DNA of 64,000 nucleotides from NCBI RefSeq assembly GCF_020404745.1, contig NZ_JAIZAP010000011.1:62001-126000 (forward strand), given 5' to 3'. Positions 57,602 through 64,000 of this stretch are shown here, piece by piece; position 1 is the stretch's first letter, and each line of letters begins with the position of its first letter. This DNA is from Aquibacillus saliphilus. Lineage in GTDB: Bacteria > Bacillota > Bacilli > Bacillales > Amphibacillaceae. A program made the translations under genes and the position numbers. The notes beneath the pieces are model-generated. The model did no database searches, had not been told where the DNA came from, and saw only the letters and a program-made list of their open reading frames with translations.

Positions 57602-57937
57602 TTATTCACTTGAATTTTGACCTAATTGACTTGCTTTTACTGACTTTTCATTCGTTGTTTCTTTCTCAGAAGTGTCAGTTACATTATTTTCCACTAATTG
57701 TTTATTTTCTTGTTTTAGCAACCTGATTTCTTTTTGTAACTTAAGTAAGCGTACAACACCAACTGCCCCGGTTATGATTCCACCCATTAAAACTGATATT
57801 AAAATAACTAAAATTAAAGGGGCATTACCTGTTCCAAACAAATAATTAACTTCGACGGGTTCTACATTAATAACGGCAAAGATAGCAACTATTACTGCAA
57901 AGACTAACGCTAAAATAATATAAGTTTGACCTCTCAT
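57602..57937 (-). CDS. yrvD: LapA/YrvD family membrane protein (DUF1049)
   Basis: 111 residues, two membrane helices (about 5-24 and 39-60), then a cytoplasmic coiled coil (KLQKEIRLLKQENKQLVEN) and polar tail. Family relatives (LapA/YciS) take part in lipopolysaccharide control in Gram-negatives; here the role is unknown. ATG 57935-57937 with GGAGG. Position between secDF and recJ matches B. subtilis yrvD. Confidence 0.9.
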   Translation of the reverse strand: MRGQTYIILALVFAVIVAIFAVINVEPVEVNYLFGTGNAPLILVILISVLMGGIITGAVGVVRLLKLQKEIRLLKQENKQLVENNVTDTSEKETTNEKSVKASQLGQNSSE

Positions 57938-58043
57938 AATAAACCTCCTTTTTTGTATAACCTATTTAAGTATAAATGACAGAAATTCACATGTCGATTT
58001 ATCGGTTTCACTAATTATACTTCCCACTTTATAAGGATTTAAA

Positions 58044-58073
58044 AAGGCTCCTTGTATTCAAACAAGGAGCCTT
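58044..58073 (-). terminator. secDF terminator
   Basis: AAGGCTCCTTG (58044-58054) pairs perfectly with CAAGGAGCCTT (58063-58073), six bases after the secDF stop; TTTAAATCC follows on the minus strand. Confidence 0.7.
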
Positions 58074-58078
58074 AGTAG

Positions 58079-60337
58079 TTAAACTTGTGGTCCGTCGTTC
58101 CGCTTCTTTTCTACGTAAACGATAGGTTTTTCCTTCAAGTTCTTTCCGCGCCACACTAACCAAATTTGAGCTGCAATAAATAGCGATGAATAGGTTCCTG
58201 CTAGCAGACCTACAACTAAGGCAAACGCAAAATTAGTGATGGAAGATGCTCCAAATACAAGTAACATAACAGCAGCAAATACAACTGTTATTACTGTATT
58301 AATACTTCTAGCTAAAGTTTGCATTAAGCTCTTGTTAATAATACCAGCGAGCTCTTTAAACGATTTGATTCGTTTTTTAAGTTTCAAATTTTCTCTAATG
58401 CGATCAAAGGTGACAATGGTATCATTTATCGAATAACCGACGATCGTTAATATCGCAGCAATTATCGTGATATCAAATTCTAACCTTGTGATGCTAAATA
58501 ACGCTAGAATAAAGAATGCATCATGAAGTAAAGCAATTATAGCTGTCAATGCAAAGTAAAATTCAAAACGCAATGTTACGTAAATGATAATACCAATTGA
58601 AGCATATAGGACTGCTAAAACTGCATTTTTTGCAAGTTCTTGTCCAACTACAGGTGAGACGGTACTGACATTTGGCTCACTACCATATTCGTTACTAAAA
58701 TATTCTTTTATTTCAGCAATTGTATCTGGGCCTAAGTCTTTATCAAAACGTGCAACCCCAATTTCGCTATCATCGCCTGAAATCACTACATTTTTGGGAG
58801 TGAGTTCTAATTCCTCAAAACCTTCACTAATTTCATCGGCTGTAATATTACTTACTTCTGTATTTATTTCAACTCTTGAGCCACTAGTAAAATCAATACC
58901 TAGATTTAATCGGAATACACTCAAACAAATAATACCGGCCAAAACCAATATAATTGAAATTGAGAAAAATTTCTTACGATTACTTACGAAATCAAACTTA
59001 CGACCAAATACTGTTGGTTCAAGTTCAGTCTTGTCTGAAATGTCTTTAATATCTTTTTTATTAACACCAAACCAACCTGGTCGTTTATTAAGAAACTTAC
59101 TTTTAACCCATAATCCAAGGAATAGCCTTGATCCGAACACCGCTGTAACAAAACTAAGTACAATACTGACGATTAAAAGCGTTGCGAACCCTTTAACTGA
59201 ACTTGTACCAAAGATAAACAAGACGGTTGCAGCAATCAAGGTTGTGAAGTTTGCATCAAAAATAGTAGAAAGAGAATTACTATTTCCTGCTTTAAAAGCA
59301 GACCTTATTGTTTTACCTTGTTTTAATTCTTCTTTTATCCGTTCATAGGTTATTATGTTAGCATCTACGGCCATACCTACGCCAAGGATTAACGCTGCAA
59401 TACCTGGTAAGGTGAGCACACCGTTCATTAATTCGAATACTAGTAATACTAAATAAATATAAATGCTTAAAGTTATTGTTGCAATAAGCCCTGGAAAACG
59501 ATAGTAAGCAATCATAAAGATAAAAATAAGTGCAACACCTAATGCACCCGCAAATATGGTTTTATCCATTGCTTGTAGTCCAAATTGTGCACCGACCGAT
59601 GTTGAATATTTTTCTTCAAGATTAACAGGTAATGAACCTGCATTTAAAATGTCGGCAAGTCTTTGGGCAGACTCAACAGTAAAGTTTCCAGAAATCATTA
59701 CATTTGCTTGTGTTAATCTTTCACTTACACCTGGATCAGAAATAAATTTAGGGTCTTCTTTTTGAACCTCTTCTTCATATGAATCGCCTTCTTCATAATC
59801 CATCCAAATAACAAGCCTGTTATTTGGGATAGGCATCTCAGATATCTCTTCTGTTACTTCTCCAAACTTAGAAGGGTCATTCAATGTCAATGTAACAATT
59901 GGTTGGTTATTGTTTGGATCAAAATCTTGGCTTGCACTACCTTGTTTTATATCCGACCCATTGAGATATTCATGGTCGTTTACGTCACGAAAAGATAGAC
60001 GAGCTGATGTGGCCATAAGTTCTCGGGCTTCGGTTTGATCATCAACTCCTGCTAGTTGCACACGAATCCGGTCTTCTCCTTCAATATTAAAGTTAGGTTC
60101 ACTAACACCTAACACATCAACACGTTCTCTTAATGCTTCTGTAGTAGCTTCTAAAACTTTAGTTGTAACTTCTTGATCTTTATCAATCGGCTGTACCTCA
60201 TAGAGAATTTCAAATCCACCTTGAAGATCAAGTCCTAATTTAATATCCTTAGTTACTCCTGTAATCGTTGTCCCAATCGTCGCCGCAAATACTAGTACGA
60301 TTAGAAAAAAGGCAACGATTCTGCCTCTTTTGACCAT
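58079..60337 (-). CDS. secDF: Protein translocase subunit SecDF (fused)
   Basis: Single polypeptide that uses the proton gradient to pull proteins from SecYEG. 752 residues: SecD half (1-430) with the D1 motif GLDLQGG at about 40, the large P1 periplasm-facing domain (about 60-255), membrane motif TLPGIAALILGVGMAVDANI, then SecF half (from about 450) with GLDFTSGSRVEI and DEAFFILALF/SINDTIVTFDRIREN. About 12 helices. ATG 60335-60337 with GAGGAGG 11 bases upstream; 12 more codons upstream are open. Confidence 0.95.
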   Translation of the reverse strand: MVKRGRIVAFFLIVLVFAATIGTTITGVTKDIKLGLDLQGGFEILYEVQPIDKDQEVTTKVLEATTEALRERVDVLGVSEPNFNIEGEDRIRVQLAGVDDQTEARELMATSARLSFRDVNDHEYLNGSDIKQGSASQDFDPNNNQPIVTLTLNDPSKFGEVTEEISEMPIPNNRLVIWMDYEEGDSYEEEVQKEDPKFISDPGVSERLTQANVMISGNFTVESAQRLADILNAGSLPVNLEEKYSTSVGAQFGLQAMDKTIFAGALGVALIFIFMIAYYRFPGLIATITLSIYIYLVLLVFELMNGVLTLPGIAALILGVGMAVDANIITYERIKEELKQGKTIRSAFKAGNSNSLSTIFDANFTTLIAATVLFIFGTSSVKGFATLLIVSIVLSFVTAVFGSRLFLGLWVKSKFLNKRPGWFGVNKKDIKDISDKTELEPTVFGRKFDFVSNRKKFFSISIILVLAGIICLSVFRLNLGIDFTSGSRVEINTEVSNITADEISEGFEELELTPKNVVISGDDSEIGVARFDKDLGPDTIAEIKEYFSNEYGSEPNVSTVSPVVGQELAKNAVLAVLYASIGIIIYVTLRFEFYFALTAIIALLHDAFFILALFSITRLEFDITIIAAILTIVGYSINDTIVTFDRIRENLKLKKRIKSFKELAGIINKSLMQTLARSINTVITVVFAAVMLLVFGASSITNFAFALVVGLLAGTYSSLFIAAQIWLVWRGKNLKEKPIVYVEKKRNDGPQV

Positions 60338-60569
60338 GTTGTGGTGCGCCTCCTCTAACTCAAATCTTTCCATACAAACGATATGTAGTAGCCTTAAAAC
60401 AAATAATATATTATTAAATAATAAAGGACTTTTTGAACTATCTAATAAATGATAAGCCTAAAGCATAATGTTCTATGTAGACATGAGTAATATTAACCAA
60501 TTTTTTTAGTCTGAACATAGATATTATAGATATTTGAAGCGAATATTGTCAAACAAAGTTATTAAAAAA

Positions 60570-60860
60570 TCATTCATTTGGACCCGTTAGAGCAGCAATT
60601 GAGGCCGCCAAATCATCATTTTGATATGCTTGGACAGTTAAATAGCTCATATATATATTAGAACTAAGATGAAAAATATCCTCCACCACTTCAAATAGAC
60701 GTTTTTCTGGATCACCTTTCCAAACTTTTTTCACTAAACAATTCCAAACAACTTCTGAAGTGGTTCGTGAATAACCCATTAATTTAAAATCGTGTACCTT
60801 GGTTTCTAGAACGGGGTTAAGCATTTCTTTCCATTGACTAACTCGCAATATTTTTTCCAT
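60570..60860 (-). CDS. comN: ComN, post-transcriptional regulator
   Basis: 96 residues, helical, matching the ComN/YrzD family (Post_transc_reg domain; VWNCLVKKVWKG and ... DIFHLSSNIYMSYLTVQAYQ). In B. subtilis ComN promotes accumulation of comE mRNA and localises with DivIVA. ATG 60858-60860 follows AAAGGGGG. Divergent from spoVB, and its likely target comEA-comEB-comEC lies 50 kb away in this window. Assignment based on length, sequence and position beside spoVB. Confidence 0.82.
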   Translation of the reverse strand: MEKILRVSQWKEMLNPVLETKVHDFKLMGYSRTTSEVVWNCLVKKVWKGDPEKRLFEVVEDIFHLSSNIYMSYLTVQAYQNDDLAASIAALTGPNE

Positions 60861-60986
60861 TTAAATACCCCCTTTAAAATAACCATCTGCGAACATTTTT
60901 ATAATGCTTGTCATGCTTGGCCAATCCTTCTGCATATACATTCATTGTATATGATTTTTAAATATTTGAGAAGGCAGGTCGTTCAT

Positions 60987-62537
60987 ATGACCAAGCAAAC
61001 ATTTATTAAAGGAACTTTAATATTAATAGTAGCCAGTATGATTACACGATTTTTGGGTTTTATAAATAGAATCGTTGTAGCTAGATTAATGGGTGAGGAA
61101 GGCATTGGCTTGTATATGATGGCATTACCCACCCTTTTTTTGGTTTATACATTGTCACAATTTGGACTACCTATCGCTATTTCTAAACGAGTTGCAGAAG
61201 CTGAGGCGCATGGTGATATCCTCAAAATAAAAAGAATATTAATTATATCATTAACAATTACCGGAACACTTAGTATCTTTTTCACAATTGGATTAATTGC
61301 AGCAGCACCTATTGTCGCTAAAACATTTCTAACCGATGAGCGGACGTTGCTACCAATTTTAGCAATAAGCCCGATGGTTATGATTAGTGCGATTTCATCA
61401 GTGATAAGAGGTTACTTCCAAGGTAGACAGAATATGAAACCGCAAAGCTACGCTCAGGTGATTGAGCAAATTGTTCGTATTTCTTGCGTAGCACTTTTAG
61501 TTAAACTTTTTTTACCACTTGGTGTCGAGTACGCTGCCGCCGGTGCGATGATTTCCGTTATTATTGGAGAATTTTGTTCACTTCTTTTCATGCTTCATAT
61601 GTTTAAATTGAAAAAAAGAATGAAAGTGAGAAGCAAATTTTTTAAATACCTTCGTTCTGGAAAAGAAACATTAAACGATTTGATGTCAATTGCTCTTCCT
61701 AATACTGGGAGTCGATTAGTTGGCTCATTTTCCAATTTTCTCGAGCCAATACTTGTATCTCAAAGTCTTGCAATTGCAGGTGTAGCTACTGTTGCAGCTA
61801 CCAAACAGTATGGTGAATTAACCGGATATGCACTCCCATTATTATTTTTGCCAACATTTATTACACACTCACTTGCAGTAGCACTTGTGCCTAATATTAG
61901 TGAGGCAGACGCTAGGAACAATAAAAAACTTATCCACTACCGTATTCACCAAGCGATACGGATTTCATTTGCTTCAGGTGCGATTGCAACAATCGTACTA
62001 TCATTATACTCAGTACCTATCCTTAATTATATGTATGGCAGTAGTGATGCTAGTAGATTTTTAGTTTTAATGGCTCCTTTTTTCTTACTTTTATATGTCC
62101 AGTACCCATTAAGTGCAACACTACAAGCAATGGATTACGCAAAGGCTGCTATGTGGAATAGTATCATTAGTACTGGCGTTAAATTTGTCATACTAATCGT
62201 ACTCGCTACCAATGAACAATTTGGAATAATGGGTGCTGCCATTGCAATGGTAGTTGGAATTGTACTTGGCACTGTTCTCCATTTGGCAACATTAATAAAA
62301 GTTATATCGTTTCGAATACCCTGGTTAGATATAGTAAAAATGATTGCACTTTTGGTCCTTACTTGGTGGATTGGTAACGAATTAAAGAATTATTTTCCCG
62401 GCTACGAAACACAACTTTCTCTTTTCATCTTACTTCTAATATGTTTAGTTGCTATATACTTTGTTCTGTTACTACTTTTCAGGTTTATTACAAGGGATGA
62501 AATTGGACAACTTCCCGGCTTTAAACGATTTAGGTAA
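60987..62537 (+). CDS. spoVB: Stage V sporulation protein B, MOP-family flippase
   Basis: Polysaccharide transporter/MATE-like membrane protein needed for spore cortex; probable lipid II flippase during sporulation. 516 residues, 14 predicted helices, with MITRFLGFINRIVVARLMGEEG and YVQYPLSATLQAMD. Start ATG 60987 with AGGCAGG upstream; the open frame extends 51 codons upstream with no site, passing through the comN promoter area, and is not conserved. Sporulation (sigma-E) control is expected from the family; no promoter assigned. Confidence 0.92.
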   Translation: MTKQTFIKGTLILIVASMITRFLGFINRIVVARLMGEEGIGLYMMALPTLFLVYTLSQFGLPIAISKRVAEAEAHGDILKIKRILIISLTITGTLSIFFTIGLIAAAPIVAKTFLTDERTLLPILAISPMVMISAISSVIRGYFQGRQNMKPQSYAQVIEQIVRISCVALLVKLFLPLGVEYAAAGAMISVIIGEFCSLLFMLHMFKLKKRMKVRSKFFKYLRSGKETLNDLMSIALPNTGSRLVGSFSNFLEPILVSQSLAIAGVATVAATKQYGELTGYALPLLFLPTFITHSLAVALVPNISEADARNNKKLIHYRIHQAIRISFASGAIATIVLSLYSVPILNYMYGSSDASRFLVLMAPFFLLLYVQYPLSATLQAMDYAKAAMWNSIISTGVKFVILIVLATNEQFGIMGAAIAMVVGIVLGTVLHLATLIKVISFRIPWLDIVKMIALLVLTWWIGNELKNYFPGYETQLSLFILLLICLVAIYFVLLLLFRFITRDEIGQLPGFKRFR

Positions 62538-62541
62538 TAGT

Positions 62542-62576
62542 AAAGAAGACTAGTTATTTTGTACTAGTCCTCTTTC
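62542..62576 (+). terminator. spoVB terminator
   Basis: GACTAGT (62548-62554) pairs perfectly with ACTAGTC (62563-62569), extendable with mismatches by AAAGAA/CTCTTT; then TTTCTAATCC. It faces convergent yrbG. Confidence 0.65.
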
Positions 62577-62606
62577 TAATCCTATCACGGATGGATAGCA
62601 GATAGT

Positions 62607-63275
62607 TCATTTCATTTCATTTTTAAGATCTATAAACCATTCATCTTTATTATCTAAAGAGCAAAATGAAATGGCAGATATAGACGTGTAACCTCTACTT
62701 TTCAATTTCTCCTTCAGCCAATTCTCACTTTTATTTATATTTTCTAAAGATTTATGCTGAATACTCCCATCTATAATTAGTGGTACGACAAAACCATCTG
62801 GTGAAATAGGGTTCTCATCCGCGGATTTTTCAAAAATCGATAACTTTCCGGAGGTCTCTAAGATTGCAAACTCTACATCTTGAATACTTTTTGTGCCATT
62901 TTCTCTTAGTTGCATCATTAAATCATCAAAATTATAGCCTTGCTTTTTCATCACATGTTCATCTAGCTTCCCGCGAGATATAATTACTGATGGTTTCCCT
63001 TCAAACCAATGTCTAAATTTTGAATTTTTCAATGAAAACCAAGCAATTGCTTTTTGAATAACTAATAATACGGTCATCGGAATCAGGGTTTTAAATAAGT
63101 TACTATCAGGATCTTCAATCGATGTGACTGCCATTTCTGCAAGCATCAAAAATACCACAACATCTAAAATACTTAGTTCCCCAACTTCTCTTTTACCCAT
63201 CAATCGAAATAAAAGTACAATAAAGAAATAAGTCATTACTGTTCGGAAGATAATTATGCCCCACTCAAATCCCAA
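62607..63275 (-). CDS. YetF/YrbG family protein (DUF421)
   Basis: 222 residues: three membrane helices (about 8-25, 35-50, 62-78; RLMGKREVGELSILDVVVFLMLAEMA) and a cytoplasmic DUF421 domain (about 90-220, GKPSVIISRGKLDEHVMKKQGY and DDLMMQLRE). Relatives occur in spores and the family has been implicated in spore germination/structure, but function here is unknown. TTG 63273-63275 start with GGGAAGTGA upstream. Distances to its neighbours suggest an independent unit. Confidence 0.82.
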   Translation of the reverse strand: MGFEWGIIIFRTVMTYFFIVLLFRLMGKREVGELSILDVVVFLMLAEMAVTSIEDPDSNLFKTLIPMTVLLVIQKAIAWFSLKNSKFRHWFEGKPSVIISRGKLDEHVMKKQGYNFDDLMMQLRENGTKSIQDVEFAILETSGKLSIFEKSADENPISPDGFVVPLIIDGSIQHKSLENINKSENWLKEKLKSRGYTSISAISFCSLDNKDEWFIDLKNEMK

Positions 63276-63355
63276 CGTATATCACTTCCCTAAATAACAA
63301 TAATCTGGCTAATTTGCCTATTATTATCCCACTAAAAGTGATAAATATACTGTTT

Positions 63356-64000
63356 TTAAAATGTTTGTTGGAAAGGTAGTAAATAACGGATATAGACGTA
63401 AAGAGTTGCAATAACTAGTGATAGAAAAACCATCGGAATTCCGTAAATCAAAAATCGTATAAATGGAATACGTTGATCCTCGGCCTCAGCAAGTCCAGCT
63501 ACTACAACATTGGCAGATGCTCCAATTAAGGTACCATTCCCTCCTAAGCATGCTCCGATAGCTAGAGACCACCATAACGGATCTAGGTTAACCATCCCAT
63601 AAGACTGAAACTCATTAATAACAGGTATCATCGCTGCCACGAATGGGATGTTATTTATAATTTGCGAAAACATCCCGGATGTCCATAACATTAGAATAGC
63701 TGTGTACGGGAGATCTCCTTCTGTCAACCACATAATACCACGTGCTAATTCATCAATAGCTCCAACTTCTTGTAAACCACCAACAAGCATAAATAGACCG
63801 ATAAAAAAGAAAAGCGTAACCCACTCAACCTCTTGAAATATTTTCTCAGAACTTACTTCTTTTTCAGTTAATAATAGCAGCAGGATTGCTCCGCTGACTG
63901 CAACAGTTGTTAATTCAATATGAACAATTGGATGAAGCAAGAATCCGACAATTGTCATAGATAATACTGTGACAGATTGATATAACATTGGTGTTTTTTT
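63356..64000 (-). CDS. ArsB/NhaD-type ion transporter, C-terminal part, cut by window edge
   Basis: C-terminal half of a membrane ion transporter (ion transporter superfamily). About 214 residues visible, seven or so helices, with EWVTLFFFIGLFMLVGGLQEVG, NNIPFVAAMIPVI and LGGNGTLIGASANVVVAGLAE, close to NhaD/ArsB signatures. An internal ATG at 63988 is not the true start, because the frame is open to the edge. Could be Na+/H+ antiporter, arsenite or other anion transport; the visible part does not settle it. Confidence 0.8.
   Translation of the reverse strand, partial: KKTPMLYQSVTVLSMTIVGFLLHPIVHIELTTVAVSGAILLLLLTEKEVSSEKIFQEVEWVTLFFFIGLFMLVGGLQEVGAIDELARGIMWLTEGDLPYTAILMLWTSGMFSQIINNIPFVAAMIPVINEFQSYGMVNLDPLWWSLAIGACLGGNGTLIGASANVVVAGLAEAEDQRIPFIRFLIYGIPMVFLSLVIATLYVYIRYLLPFQQTF

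Noticed and set aside
58584-59348. 254-codon open frame on the plus strand within secDF
   Set aside because: Fully antisense to intact secDF, no ribosome-binding site, and composition is that of a shadow frame.
60834-60986. N-terminal extension of spoVB by 51 codons
   Set aside because: No ribosome-binding site; overlaps the comN start and its Cys/His-rich sequence is not like a SpoVB N-terminus.

Overview
The window is chromosomal DNA from a low-GC, endospore-forming Bacillaceae bacterium. Sporulation genes (gpr, spoIIP, sigK, spoVB, sda, an rsfA-type regulator), the comE competence locus and close agreement with Bacillus subtilis gene order all support this. An Mrp-type cation/proton antiporter operon and an ArsB/NhaD-type ion transporter would fit a salt- or alkali-tolerant relative (Virgibacillus/Oceanobacillus-like), but the genus is inferred. 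No prophage, insertion sequence, CRISPR array or tRNA/rRNA cluster was seen. Nearly everything is the housekeeping core, mostly on the minus strand.

Layout. 1-10.1 kb: lepA (cut by the left edge), yqxA, spoIIP, gpr, then rpsT (plus), holA, yqzM (plus), comEC, comEB, comEA. 10.2-16.2 kb: comER (plus) against the yqeM-rsfS-yqeK-nadD-yqeI-aroE-yqeH-yqeG operon. 16.3-23.6 kb, plus strand: the 43-codon checkpoint gene sda behind DnaA-box-like sites, an mrp operon in order A-C-D-E-F-G without mrpB, an uninterrupted sigK, and a Gly/Tyr-rich small protein. 23.6-32.3 kb: yrhC, mtnN, yrrS, pbpI, greA, udk, trmR, mltG, yrzB, ruvX, yrzL. 32.3-43.6 kb: alaS with a T-box leader, yrrI, yrzR, recD2, yrrB, mnmA, iscS, cymR and a YczE-like membrane protein overlapping cymR. 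43.8-46.2 kb, plus strand: rarA and an rsfA-like gene. 46.2-50.4 kb: 6S RNA, aspS, hisS with a T-box leader, and small yrzK. 50.6-64 kb: yrvJ (plus), dtd, relA, apt, recJ, yrvD, secDF, comN, spoVB (plus), a DUF421 protein, and an ion transporter cut by the right edge.

How the genes work together. Several blocks serve translation: aspS/hisS/alaS under tRNA-sensing leaders, dtd, rsfS, yqeH, rpsT, lepA, and tRNA U34 modification by mnmA/iscS and trmR. DNA repair and replication are represented by holA, recD2, recJ, rarA and ruvX. Sporulation is represented by sda, sigK, spoIIP, gpr, spoVB and rsfA. comEA/EB/EC and the post-transcriptional regulator comN form a competence set. Start codons were chosen by ribosome-binding-site spacing; many differ from the longest open frame.

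Most notable observations: a candidate ~115-nt structured RNA with its own promoter and terminator between holA and yqzM; the mrp operon without mrpB; trmR without adjacent hydroxylase genes; a His/Asp overlapping specifier (GACAC) in the hisS-aspS T-box; a GC-rich palindromic repeat family, one copy of which splits comEB from comEC; and a multi-hairpin rpsT leader.
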